From the NCBI GenBank assembly GCA_937911325.1, contig CALDSD010000067.1, positions 1-48,179 on the forward strand: a stretch of DNA of 48,179 nt. The letters are read 5' to 3'. The notes beneath the pieces were generated by a model, which saw only the letters and a list, made by a program, of their open reading frames with translations, did not search any database and had not been told where the DNA came from. Position numbers and translations under genes: made by a program. Source of the DNA: an uncultured Neomegalonema sp. GTDB lineage: Bacteria > Pseudomonadota > Alphaproteobacteria > Rhodobacterales > Rhodobacteraceae. Shown piece after piece: positions 1 through 8,270 of this stretch (positions are counted from its first letter, which is position 1; each line of letters begins with the position of its first letter).

Positions 1-2
1 AG

Positions 3-269
3 TGGACATGCGGCGCGTGTGGCGCGGTCTCCGATGTTTGGCGGAGCACTTGTCGCAGTTGCGGCGCCTTCGACACGCTCAGCTGGCGGACGGCTCCGGG
101 ACGAGAGCGGGTTGAGAATGGGCCGATGTTGGCGACGCTTCAGCGTCTGGAGCGCGCGAGCGCGCCGAAGTTGTCGTCGCCTGACGCCGCCGCGACCGAA
201 GACGACGCGCAAGAGGCTCAAGACGGCGGCTCTCCGGCGGGCGCGCATCGTCTGATCGAGCGCCGCTGA
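3..269 (+). CDS. hemY: HemY-like TPR membrane protein, C-terminal fragment (5' end outside window)
   Basis: The frame starting at base 3 is open from the window edge to a TGA at 267-269 and has no start codon inside the window, so only about 88 C-terminal residues are present. They open with WTCGACG, then a second CxxC in CRSCGAFDTLSW, giving a CxxC-x10-CxxC zinc-ribbon-like pair, followed by an acidic Ala/Glu/Asp-rich tail. A W-x-C-x-x-C ... C-x-x-C-G-x-FD-x-L-x-W ending is, from memory, typical of the C-terminus of alphaproteobacterial HemY-like TPR proteins of the inner membrane encoded near hem genes. The other two forward frames lack this pattern. The identification rests on the tail alone; another zinc-ribbon protein such as a LapB relative is possible. 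Confidence 0.62.
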   Translation, partial: WTCGACGAVSDVWRSTCRSCGAFDTLSWRTAPGRERVENGPMLATLQRLERASAPKLSSPDAAATEDDAQEAQDGGSPAGAHRLIERR

Positions 270-384
270 CCGAACGGATTGAGCAGAAGCGAAATTGCTT
301 GAATCAAAGCACTTTAAACGCAGCGTCGAGTAGAGTATCTACCCGCGTCTCGGGATCGATAGAGACGTCGTCCCGAAGCGGTGG

Positions 385-460
385 GCCGGTGTAGCTCAGC
401 TGGTAGAGCACGTCATTCGTAATGATGGGGTCGTAGGTTCGAGTCCTATCACCGGCACCA
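385..460 (+). tRNA. tRNA-Thr (anticodon CGT)
   Basis: A complete 76-nt cloverleaf is visible. The acceptor arms GCCGGTG (385-391) and CACCGGC (450-456) pair perfectly, the D arm is GCTC/GAGC, the anticodon arm CGTCA/TGATG encloses the loop TTCGTAA with anticodon CGT, and the T arm GTAGG/CCTAT encloses TTCGAGT. Discriminator A457 is followed by an encoded CCA (458-460). The tRNA reads ACG threonine codons. It sits alone, 115 bp after the HemY-like gene. No duplicate of its 3' end was seen downstream, so it does not show signs of being an occupied integration site. Confidence 0.97.
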
Positions 461-605
461 CAGATCTTCCGACGGGAAGCGCGCAACAATCGGAACACTT
501 CAAGGCTGCTGCTTCCTACTACGCTGCCGCAGACAGCCCCTCCTTTGTGCTCTTGTCGCAGACGGCTGAGGTAGTCGACCGCGCCGGCGACCGAGTTTCT
601 AGCCT

Positions 606-1046
606 CTACTCAGAGCAGCCGTACTTCCCGTTGCTGTGCTCGCAGAGCATTTCGTCAGTGTACGTGATCTCATATATCCCGCCACATCCCGAAGGTCCGG
701 TCGTGACTTTGTTCGTCTCGATAGCAGGGACGAAGGCTTCGTTTGCCACATAGACATACGTGAGTCTAAAGCCGCCAGCTCTCGCCACCAGTGCGACTCG
801 AGGATCAGTCACGCCCCAGTTGTACCAATGTGTGCTCTTTTGTCCTTGGCCGACGATCCCACTCTGGCAGACGTTTTGGTAGTCGTATTCCCAAAGGAGG
901 CATCCATAGGCGCGGTAGACGGAAATCATCTCGTAAGACGTTTCGTTGTTGAATACGACGTAATAACAGCGCTTTGCTAGGGCAGGAGAGCTGAACATTA
1001 GAGTGGCGAGTACCACAGCGAACACTTGTTTTATTCGTTTCAACAT
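606..1046 (-). CDS. Secreted cysteine-rich protein of unknown function
   Basis: This 146-residue protein is not recognised. It opens with a clear Sec signal peptide: basic MLKRIK, a hydrophobic core VFAVVLATLMF, and a probable cleavage after SPALA. The mature part of about 122 residues has six cysteines, an even number that would fit three disulfides, and is rich in Tyr, Trp and Asn. No enzymatic motif, membrane segment or repeat is visible. The ATG at 1046 is preceded by GGAAAAGCAA, a weak ribosome-binding site. The gene lies alone between tRNA-Thr and a 545-bp gap, in DNA visibly richer in A+T than the rest of the window, which suggests later acquisition. Function is unknown; a secreted factor is an inference from the signal peptide only. 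Confidence 0.68.
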   Translation of the reverse strand: MLKRIKQVFAVVLATLMFSSPALAKRCYYVVFNNETSYEMISVYRAYGCLLWEYDYQNVCQSGIVGQGQKSTHWYNWGVTDPRVALVARAGGFRLTYVYVANEAFVPAIETNKVTTGPSGCGGIYEITYTDEMLCEHSNGKYGCSE

Positions 1047-1591
1047 TTGCTTTTCCGATACATCTTGTTTCTCGTCCGTTTCGTTCTCAAACAGTCGACG
1101 TTTGCCGGCGGTGTCTCAGACCGACTAAGCGCCGATAACCTCTCGTTCTGGATCTGTACGGCGGAGCTTTCGCAACAGGCGCAATTCAAAAAATAATGGA
1201 AAAATCCCCACACGGCAAACCATATAGCTGGGGGCTGCATTTTCGATCGCGGCATGTGTTTTGTTGTGGTTGCGGCGGGATGCGCGCGGATCAGAGATCC
1301 ACGGCGATCGACGTCGGGGCCGACCCTGCTTGCGCAGCCAGGAACTCCTCTCTGCTGCGCCCTGGGGATGATCCGAGAGTCATGAGCCAGTTGGGTGCTG
1401 CCACGGGCATCGCGATCGCTTGGCGAGATGATTCTGGCGCGCGTTAATCCAAAGGCTGATCTGTCAAGTCTATGTCTCGGGTAAAATTCGCCTTTTCAGT
1501 TAGAGTGACGCGTTTACGTCGCTGAATGGGCGCTGTAGGGTCTTCGACGGGAGAGAGCTGAGTATTAAGACTGGGCTATTAGGAGGTGACG
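1047..1591. other. Intergenic region with no convincing gene
   Basis: About 545 bp separate the Cys-rich protein from the LysM gene. Short open frames here (for example 1196-1447 on +) lack a ribosome-binding site and do not have protein-like composition. The left part is AT-rich and probably carries the promoter of the minus-strand gene; the right part must hold the promoter of the plus-strand pair. No terminator hairpin, RNA gene, insertion sequence or long repeat was seen. Confidence 0.5.
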
Positions 1592-2698
1592 TTGCGCAAC
1601 GCTTGGTTTGCGATGGGTTTCGTGGCGATGGGTTTTTCGGCGATGATCGCCGCACCGCCGGAAGCCTCTGCTCAGACATGCGGATCGTCCTATTCGATCC
1701 AGCGCGGAGACACCCTGTCGAGCATCGCTCTACGGATTTTCAACGACGCCAGCCGTTGGGGCCAGGTCTATGAGCATCGCGACAATGCTCTGCGCATCGG
1801 TAGCAATCCGAACAACCTGATCGTTGGCACGTCGATCGACGTCCCACCCTGCCCTGTCGGCGGCGTGACGACCGCCCCGCAGCCGCGGGAAACCGCCGCG
1901 CAGCGGCAGCAGCGGGTCCAGCAGGGCGTGACGGGTTACGTGCCCCTGATCGAAGTGGTCACGGGCGGCGATTACGCGCCTTTCACCGATGAAAACCTCG
2001 TGGGGCGGGGTATGGCGACGCAGATAGTCGAGGCGGCGTTCGCTGCCTCTGACCTGCCAAACCCGGTGAAAGTCGAGTTCGTGAACGATTGGAGTTCGCA
2101 CCTGACCAAACTGGTGCCCAACAACAAATACGACTTCACCTTTCCCTGGTTCAAACCGGATTGCAGCGACCCGGCCTCGTTGGGCGAGAGCGATCGGATC
2201 CGCTGTGATTACGAGTTCTCGGAGCAACCGATCTACATTGTGACGATCAACTTTTTCGGCTCGATCAGCGATCCAAACCCGCCGCAGGCGTATTCGGATC
2301 TGATCGGTCGGCGGCTCTGCCGCCCCGCCGGGTACTTCGTTTTCGATCTGATCGGCGTTGGTCTGGTTCCGGATCAGAACATCACGCTCGAGCGCCCGCA
2401 GGGCGTCGGGGAATGCTTTTCATTGCTCGAAAGAGGAATGGTCGACTATGTCGCAATCAACCGCTTTACCGGAGAGAAAGCCGTTGTAGACGCCGGGCTT
2501 TCCGGCTTTGTCGAGCCCGTAAAGACGCTCGTGACGCCGCTCCCGCTGCATCTTCTCGCGCATCAGGACAACGCCGAGGCGGTTTTCAACTGGATGCCCG
2601 AGTTCAACAAAGGCATGCAGCGGATAAAAGAAAGCGGCGAATGGGACGACATTGTCGGCTTTCATCTTGAGCTTCAGCGCTCGGCGCTTAAGAACTAG
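1592..2698 (+). CDS. Periplasmic LysM domain fused to an extracellular solute-binding domain
   Basis: The protein has a signal peptide (hydrophobic stretch to about residue 27, cleavage near ASA-QT), one LysM domain (about residues 28-84, with YSIQRGDTLSSIALRIF and the closing NPNNLIVGTSIDVP), a Gln/Arg-rich linker, and from about residue 110 a domain resembling family 3 solute-binding proteins (VVTGGDYAPFTDENLVGRGM opening, FPWFKPDC and EQPIYIVTINFFGS further on). LysM binds peptidoglycan or other GlcNAc polymers; the second domain usually delivers small solutes to ABC permeases, but none is nearby. A perfect AGGAGG at 1581-1586 lies 5 nt before TTG 1592; the GTG at 1586 overlaps it and is unlikely to be the start. 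The next gene follows 66 bp later on the same strand. An envelope sensor or wall-tethered binding protein is an inference. Confidence 0.82.
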   Translation: MRNAWFAMGFVAMGFSAMIAAPPEASAQTCGSSYSIQRGDTLSSIALRIFNDASRWGQVYEHRDNALRIGSNPNNLIVGTSIDVPPCPVGGVTTAPQPRETAAQRQQRVQQGVTGYVPLIEVVTGGDYAPFTDENLVGRGMATQIVEAAFAASDLPNPVKVEFVNDWSSHLTKLVPNNKYDFTFPWFKPDCSDPASLGESDRIRCDYEFSEQPIYIVTINFFGSISDPNPPQAYSDLIGRRLCRPAGYFVFDLIGVGLVPDQNITLERPQGVGECFSLLERGMVDYVAINRFTGEKAVVDAGLSGFVEPVKTLVTPLPLHLLAHQDNAEAVFNWMPEFNKGMQRIKESGEWDDIVGFHLELQRSALKN

Positions 2699-2764
2699 CC
2701 CAAACGCGGCGCTCGGTCGGGGGGAGCGATCGAACGCCGCGATTGTTAGGGACAGGTGGTTTCC

Positions 2765-4621
2765 ATGGCTGCAGATCGGATCGAAGTCGTTCAAGACGGC
2801 GAAATGGAGAGTCGCGGCTTTGCCGTGATCAGGATCCCAAACGTTTACACCAGGCCGACGGATGTCAGCTTTCGGATTGGGTACCGGTACACGAACGAAT
2901 GGCTTGGAGAGGACGGCTACTGGCGCCGATCCATGACCCTGATCCAGCCGCGTGACTGGCGCTTTCGCGACGGCAGTCTCGAACTGCTGATCGGGCCCGA
3001 AGTCGTTCGCGCGATCGAACCGGACCAACCCGTCCGGATCGAGTGTCCGGGCGCGAATGCAGAGCACGTCCTGCTCTGGCCGACACTGGGTCTTGGCGAG
3101 GGCGCGCCGGCGCCCGCAGCCCCCGCGTCTCCTGAGCCGCCAGCGGTTGAGAAGCCTCGCGCTCGAATCGAAGACCCCATGGCCGCGGCGCCGGCGCCGC
3201 CGGTCGCGACCAATCTTGCTCAGACCCCAGCGCCGCCTGCGGTCCCGCAAGAGCGCGGTCCCCAACTCGGAGGCGTCGATCCGAGAGGACCGGGTCAAGC
3301 TCCGTCGGCGCGGCGAGCCCCTCAAGCCGCGCCCCGGGCCCCGGAAACCACGCCTGCGCCGCCAGCGAACTACCGCGCGCGTCCCGAGGCCGATTACGCT
3401 GATCTGGAACCGATCGAACCGCCGAAACGGTTCGGGTTCGGCTCGCTCGTCGCAGGTCTCGCGCTCGGCGCAGCCGCGATGTGGGGCGCGCAGATGTACG
3501 TGCTCCCGGAACTGGGCAACGCCGGAGCGGTGGACGATGCGCGGCTCGCGGAGCTTCAGAGACAATTGAGCGAGAGCGACAGTCGGGCGATGCGGCTGGT
3601 GAACGCGCGCGTGGCCGAGCGCGAGGAACACGAAAAAGAGCTCGCGTCTCGCGATGAGCAAATCACGGAGTTCGGCAAACAAACGCGGGTCCTTCAGGAT
3701 CGGATCGTCGCGCTCCGCGAAGGTCGCCAACCTGTCGAAGACGAGCGCAACGATCGGATTCGCGCGCTTGAGACAGCGGCGCAACGCGATGCGGCGCAAC
3801 GACAGACGCTGCAGGCCGATGTCGCGCGCCTGACCGCCGAGCGCGACCAGGCGCAACAAGCCGCGGCGGCTTTGCGTCAACAGGCCTCGACCGGTCGCGA
3901 GAATGCAACGGCCGAGACGGCCGACATGCAACGCCGCTTGGCTGAGGCCGAGCAGGCGGCGGCTCAGGCGCAAGGTCAGCTCGACGAACTGTCTCGCGAA
4001 CGCGACCTGGCGATGAAGACGGTCGCCGACTTGCGTGATCGGCTCGCATCCGCAGAACAGGCCGCCAGCGACGCTGGCGAGAGAGATCAACTTCTTCAAG
4101 AGCTTGAGCGCTCTCAGCGGGAGGTCGACAACGCCAAGGCCGCGGCCGCAGACTTGCGCACCCGCATCAAAGGTCTCGAAGCGCAGATCGCTGAGGCTCA
4201 TAACTCGACGGACGGATCGCAACAGGCCCAAGTGCAGCAAGCGATGCTCATCGCCGCTCAGCGCGAGCGCGATGCCGCCCGCAAAGAGCTTGAAGACTTG
4301 AAACGTCAGGTCAACGAAGGATCGGCGGCCGACGGCGCAGCGCCGCGGGTCGAGTCTGGCGCAGTTGCCTTGGGCGGCGCCGGCGGTCTCGACACGACTT
4401 TAGACGCGCCGCAGGGCGCTGGTGTTGAAGGCGCGATGGCTGCGGCGGGACCGTTCCTGCCACAGAGCCTTATTCAACGCGATAAGATCCGGAAGGGGCT
4501 CGACGACGGCGGCGCTGTTCGGGCGGTGGTGACGGACGTGCTCGGCGTGACCTACGCGCAGTACGACAAGCTGATTGAGGCGCTGTGTGCGGAGATGCCG
4601 TCCGATCGATGCGGGTCGTAA
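2765..4621 (+). CDS. Membrane-anchored coiled-coil protein of unknown function
   Basis: This protein of about 618 residues is not recognised as a named family. Its parts in order are: an N-terminal beta-rich domain of about 105 residues with several Trp; a Pro/Ala-rich linker to about residue 220; one membrane segment (GSLVAGLALGAAAMWGAQM, around residues 225-245); a long heptad-rich coiled coil full of Ala, Glu, Gln and Arg (about 260-520); and a small C-terminal domain with LPQSLIQRDKIRKGLDDGG and two cysteines. With no signal peptide, the predicted topology is N-in/C-out, the coiled coil reaching into the periplasm. ATG 2765 is preceded by AGGTGG with 5-nt spacing; GTG 2756 is an alternative. 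It follows the LysM/solute-binding gene on the same strand, so a joint envelope role is plausible but inferred. Confidence 0.78.
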   Translation: MAADRIEVVQDGEMESRGFAVIRIPNVYTRPTDVSFRIGYRYTNEWLGEDGYWRRSMTLIQPRDWRFRDGSLELLIGPEVVRAIEPDQPVRIECPGANAEHVLLWPTLGLGEGAPAPAAPASPEPPAVEKPRARIEDPMAAAPAPPVATNLAQTPAPPAVPQERGPQLGGVDPRGPGQAPSARRAPQAAPRAPETTPAPPANYRARPEADYADLEPIEPPKRFGFGSLVAGLALGAAAMWGAQMYVLPELGNAGAVDDARLAELQRQLSESDSRAMRLVNARVAEREEHEKELASRDEQITEFGKQTRVLQDRIVALREGRQPVEDERNDRIRALETAAQRDAAQRQTLQADVARLTAERDQAQQAAAALRQQASTGRENATAETADMQRRLAEAEQAAAQAQGQLDELSRERDLAMKTVADLRDRLASAEQAASDAGERDQLLQELERSQREVDNAKAAAADLRTRIKGLEAQIAEAHNSTDGSQQAQVQQAMLIAAQRERDAARKELEDLKRQVNEGSAADGAAPRVESGAVALGGAGGLDTTLDAPQGAGVEGAMAAAGPFLPQSLIQRDKIRKGLDDGGAVRAVVTDVLGVTYAQYDKLIEALCAEMPSDRCGS

Positions 4622-4656
4622 CGCCCCCAAACCGCTGGCGTGAGAGATGGATCGGG

Positions 4657-4866
4657 CTAGAAGTCGGAGATGAGCCCTTTTTTCTCCCAGTCGCCGAAGC
4701 GGGTTGGTTCAGGACCATCCCGCCCGCCAATCTCGGCGGGAGCGTCGGCGTCATCCGAGGCCGTCGCTTCATCTCGCCGAGCTTGCGCTTCGGCCAGCGC
4801 TCGTGCGGCGGCGTCGGAGACGCGTTTCGCTTTCTCGCTGTCTTGGTCACCCATCCGATCGTCCAT
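4657..4866 (-). CDS. DUF1674 / SDHAF4-like succinate dehydrogenase assembly factor
   Basis: This 69-residue protein ends in EPTRFGDWEKKGLISDF, the conserved C-terminus of the DUF1674 family, whose eukaryotic member SDHAF4 (yeast Sdh8) helps assemble the flavinylated SdhA subunit of complex II in mitochondria. The N-terminal half is a charged Ala/Glu/Asp-rich helix with little conservation expected. The ATG at 4866 has AGGAA 4 nt upstream; a longer frame to 4917 exists but would overlap the neighbouring start region. It diverges from rsmB with 62 bp between them, an arrangement I recall from other alphaproteobacteria. The bacterial function is inferred from the eukaryotic homologue. Confidence 0.87.
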   Translation of the reverse strand: MDDRMGDQDSEKAKRVSDAAARALAEAQARRDEATASDDADAPAEIGGRDGPEPTRFGDWEKKGLISDF

Positions 4867-4928
4867 GCTGTTCCTGTTTCTGACCAGCGACCTAGGCTGC
4901 GCCAGCGCCAATGACAAGGCGCGCTAGG

Positions 4929-6266
4929 ATGTCCGGCAAGCCAAGCCATCCGCCTCGAGGCGATGCGCAACGCGCAGGTCTCGATAGTCGTCGGTACGCT
5001 GTGACGTTGGCGTCGGCGGTTCTGGACCAAGGGGTCTTCCTGGACGACGCCATGTCGGCGCGCGCGGAGCAACGATCAAAGCTGGCGCCGCGAGACCGCG
5101 CTTTCGCGCATGCGGTGCTCCTGGCGCTGTTCAGAGGGCTCGGGCGCATCGACGCTGAGATCGACGCCCGGCTCAGCAAGCCCCTTCCTGAAAACGCGAC
5201 CCGCGTGCGAAACATCCTGCGGATTGCGGCCGCAGAAATGGTGTTTCTTGAAACGCCAGCCTATGCCGCCGTCGACGCCGCGGTCCGAATGGCGAAGCGC
5301 AGCGACCCACGTTTTAGCGGTCTCGTGAACGCCATTTCCCGCCGCTTGGGCGAGGCCGCGGCGGACATCCGAACGAAGCCGACTGTCACGGCCGCGTGGT
5401 TTGAAAAGGCGCTTGTCTCTGATTGGGGCGCGGAGACGGCGGCGCGGATCCAAGAGGCGCATCAGCAGCAGCCGCCCATCGATCTCTCATTGCGCGCGGA
5501 GGAAACCGCTGCGGCGCTGGCGCAGGAACTTGACGCGGAAGCGCTGCCGACGGGTGGGCTCCGCTTGCGTTCCAGCGGCGCCGTGACCGCTCTGCCCGGT
5601 TTTGAAGAGGGAGCCTGGTGGGTGCAGGACGCCGCTGCGGCCCTGCCGGCGAAGATCCTTGTTGAGACGACGGCGCCGCGCGCCAAGGTTCTCGATCTTT
5701 GCGCTGCGCCGGGCGGAAAAACCCTGCAGCTTGCCGCCGGCGGCGCTGAGGTGACTGCGCTTGACGTCTCTGACAAGCGACTGGCCCGTCTTCGCGAAAA
5801 CCTCAAGCGAACCGGGCTTCGCGCCGATATTCGCAGTGAAGATGCGCTCAGTTGGGCGCCGTCGACGCTGTTTGACGCGGTGCTGTTGGACGCGCCCTGT
5901 TCGGCGTCCGGGACGGTGCGGCGACATCCAGAGCTGCCGTGGATCAAGTCGCTCGCGGGATTGCGCGACCTCGTCACACTCCAGGACAACCTGCTGGACG
6001 CAGCGTGGCGAATGCTCCGGCCGGGGGGCGTCTTGGTGTACTGCACCTGCTCGCTGTTCAAGGCGGAGGGCGAAGATCGCGCGGCGGCCTTCCTCGATCG
6101 CACGGATGATGCTCGAACCCGACGGATCGCTGCGGATCGGTTCGGCGTCCCCGAGGCGATCTGCGACGGCGGCTGGCTCCGTCTGACGCCGGCCCTCTGG
6201 ACGGATCGTGGCGGCATGGACGGCTTTTTTGTCGCCAGGTTCGAAAAGCAAGCGTCAACTGCGTGA
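4929..6266 (+). CDS. rsmB: 16S rRNA (cytosine-C5)-methyltransferase, RsmB/NOL1/NOP2 family
   Basis: The product of about 445 residues methylates a cytosine of 16S rRNA (C967 in E. coli) using S-adenosylmethionine. The N-terminal 140 residues form the NusB-like RNA-binding domain (RYAVTLASAVLDQGV, then RDRAFAHAV). The catalytic domain carries DLCAAPGGKTLQLA (SAM site), LDVSDKRLARLRENL (motif II), LLDAPCSASGTVRRHP (motif IV, with the releasing Cys) and LVYCTCSLF (motif VI, with the nucleophilic Cys). Length is usual for the family. Two ATGs compete: 4911 has no ribosome-binding site, whereas 4929 has AAGG 9 nt upstream, so I chose 4929. The heparinase-like gene follows after 83 bp on the same strand. 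Confidence 0.93.
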   Translation: MSGKPSHPPRGDAQRAGLDSRRYAVTLASAVLDQGVFLDDAMSARAEQRSKLAPRDRAFAHAVLLALFRGLGRIDAEIDARLSKPLPENATRVRNILRIAAAEMVFLETPAYAAVDAAVRMAKRSDPRFSGLVNAISRRLGEAAADIRTKPTVTAAWFEKALVSDWGAETAARIQEAHQQQPPIDLSLRAEETAAALAQELDAEALPTGGLRLRSSGAVTALPGFEEGAWWVQDAAAALPAKILVETTAPRAKVLDLCAAPGGKTLQLAAGGAEVTALDVSDKRLARLRENLKRTGLRADIRSEDALSWAPSTLFDAVLLDAPCSASGTVRRHPELPWIKSLAGLRDLVTLQDNLLDAAWRMLRPGGVLVYCTCSLFKAEGEDRAAAFLDRTDDARTRRIAADRFGVPEAICDGGWLRLTPALWTDRGGMDGFFVARFEKQASTA

Positions 6267-6349
6267 GAAATTGATCTCGCGACGCCGGGGCGTCCACGGT
6301 AAACGTGACGCGGCCCGCAGGGTGTTGAAACACGGGGACTTCGATCAGG

Positions 6350-8140
6350 ATGACCAGCTCGGTTTCACGAATGGCGCAACTCGCTTTGGAGAATGCGGCG
6401 GCGCGATTCCGAGAAAGATACATCGATCCGCGCGCCTTTCGCGCCGCTCAGGCGCGGGCGAAGCCGTCTCCGTTGAACCGGCAGTGGCCGTCAGATCCGT
6501 TTGGACGGGTCGAGGTTGGACGGCGTCTCATGTCCGGCGTCTTCTCCTTTGCAGGCGTCGATCGCGAACTGTCGCCGCGTCTCATGTGGCGGGGCGATGC
6601 GCCGACGCTCGGATGGTCTGAAGAGGCGCACGGGTTCGACTGGTTGAGCGATCTCGCCGCAGTCGGAGACGATCGCGCGGCCGAGATGAGTTGGGCGTCA
6701 GTGAGCGGCTGGCTAGATCAGTTCGCGAAGTATGAGTCGACCGCCTGGAGGCCCGACCTGACCGGGCGGCGACTGCAAAACTGGCTGGTCCACGCGTCGT
6801 TGATCGCGCCGAAAGGGCCGAACAGAGAGACAGCCGCCCAAGCGCTGCTGACGGGGCTTGCGGTTCACGAAGAATGGCTGAGGGACCATTGGACCTTCTG
6901 TGATCCGGGTCCGTCTCGCGTCATCGCCGCAGGCGCTTTGGCGACGGCGGCGATCACGCTGAAGGATCGCGACGCGCAAGTCGTTGAGGCGTTTGCGAGG
7001 TTGCAGAGCGCTCTGGTCGAGTCGCTCGACGCAGATGGAGCGTCCGTGACGCGCGCGCCCTCGGACTCGTTCGAAATCTTGAAGCTGATCGCAACGCTTA
7101 TCCGGTTTTGCGGGATGAGCGGGCGCGAGGTTCCCGCGACGCTTGAGGACGCGGCTCGGCGTTTGTCTCGGGTCGTGCGTTTCTTTCGCGACCTCGATGG
7201 CGGTTTGGCGCTGTTCAACGGCGGCCGGGCCTATGGCGATGGGCGCGTCGACGCTTTGGCGGCTGAACTCGGCGTCTATGAAGAGATCCCAGCGGAGCTG
7301 CCGGCGTCGGGCTTTCAGCGCGTGCGAGAGGGACGGACGCAGATCCTGATGGATGTCGGAGCCGCGCCGACCGGGCCGGCCGCGCGCACGGTGCACGCTG
7401 GCGCGTTGTCGATCAGTCTGTCGGTGGGGCGTCGTCGGGTCATCGTCGGGTGCGGCGGTGGCGCGCACCTCGATGCGGAGTGGGCCTCTTCCTTGCGCAG
7501 CTCGGCGGCGCAATCGACTTTCGTGCTGGAAGACATCTCGTCGGCTCGGCCCGTTTTAGCCGCTCGCAAGGGTCGGGGGCTTAGGGACGAGGCCCTTGTC
7601 GGCCCGGGCGACTTGACGACTGAACGCAAGGAAGAAGCGAACGGCGTCTGGGTATTGGGCGGCCATAACGGTTATGTCGCGACTCACGGCCTCTCGCTCA
7701 CACGACGCATGTTCCTGAGCGCGGACGGCGGCGATTTTCGTGGCGAGGATCGACTGGAGATCGAGGCGGACGGAGCCGCGGCGTTCAAACGACGAATGAA
7801 CAAGCTGCGTGGGGCTCAGAAGGCCTTGGGAGCGCCGTTTGCGGTGCGGTTTCATCTGCATCCTGACGTCAAGGCCGAGATGGTGGCTGACGGCGAGGCC
7901 GCGACGCTGCAGCTGCCCAGCGGCGAAGCCTGGGTGATGCGGCAATCCGGCGGGCGTCTCTCGATCGAGCCAAGCGTCTACATCGATGAGGCGGGCGCCC
8001 CACGCGACACCCATCAGATTGCAATCGTCGGCGGCGTGCTGGAGCGATCCACGCGGGTGCGCTGGGCGTTCCGCCGAGTTGGCGAGCTCTCGCAGATGGA
8101 GCTTGATGTGGCCGCTCTGCTCGACCCAATCGCGAGTTAG
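6350..8140 (+). CDS. Heparinase II/III-like family protein
   Basis: A 596-residue protein. The N-terminal half is helix-rich with aromatic stretches ([33 protein letters not shown]) like the alpha-toroid of polysaccharide lyases; the C-terminal half (from about residue 345) is beta-rich with [20 protein letters not shown] and [20 protein letters not shown], matching the heparinase II/III-like C-terminal domain. No signal peptide is seen, unlike secreted lyases, so a cytoplasmic substrate or a non-canonical role is possible. The rsmB-heparinase-like-purH order is one I recall from other alphaproteobacteria. The true substrate is unknown. ATG 6350 has GGGGA 11 nt upstream; ATG 6371 is an alternative. 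GC content and codon use match the neighbours. Confidence 0.85.
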   Translation: MTSSVSRMAQLALENAAARFRERYIDPRAFRAAQARAKPSPLNRQWPSDPFGRVEVGRRLMSGVFSFAGVDRELSPRLMWRGDAPTLGWSEEAHGFDWLSDLAAVGDDRAAEMSWASVSGWLDQFAKYESTAWRPDLTGRRLQNWLVHASLIAPKGPNRETAAQALLTGLAVHEEWLRDHWTFCDPGPSRVIAAGALATAAITLKDRDAQVVEAFARLQSALVESLDADGASVTRAPSDSFEILKLIATLIRFCGMSGREVPATLEDAARRLSRVVRFFRDLDGGLALFNGGRAYGDGRVDALAAELGVYEEIPAELPASGFQRVREGRTQILMDVGAAPTGPAARTVHAGALSISLSVGRRRVIVGCGGGAHLDAEWASSLRSSAAQSTFVLEDISSARPVLAARKGRGLRDEALVGPGDLTTERKEEANGVWVLGGHNGYVATHGLSLTRRMFLSADGGDFRGEDRLEIEADGAAAFKRRMNKLRGAQKALGAPFAVRFHLHPDVKAEMVADGEAATLQLPSGEAWVMRQSGGRLSIEPSVYIDEAGAPRDTHQIAIVGGVLERSTRVRWAFRRVGELSQMELDVAALLDPIAS

Positions 8141-8270
8141 CGCTGTCGGCCGAGGCCGTTTCGCGACTCAGAAAACCTTGCGGCAACCCGATTGCGGTCG
8201 TTTAAACAGCGCTGATCCTCTCGGCGCATTATCCCGCGCTGTCCCGTCCAGTCACAAACGAGCTTTCCAG

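Noticed and set aside
19-255. A 78-residue open frame starting at 19 on +
   Set aside because: The overlapping frame from base 3 gives a meaningful protein end with a CxxC pair; this one is Arg/Ser-rich and has no ribosome-binding site.
385-1590. Genomic island integrated at tRNA-Thr
   Set aside because: No integrase and no repeated copy of the tRNA 3' end was found; only composition hints remain.
2420-4240. A 606-residue open frame on the minus strand
   Set aside because: It is antisense to the LysM and coiled-coil genes, Arg/Leu-rich, and a codon-bias shadow in GC-rich DNA.
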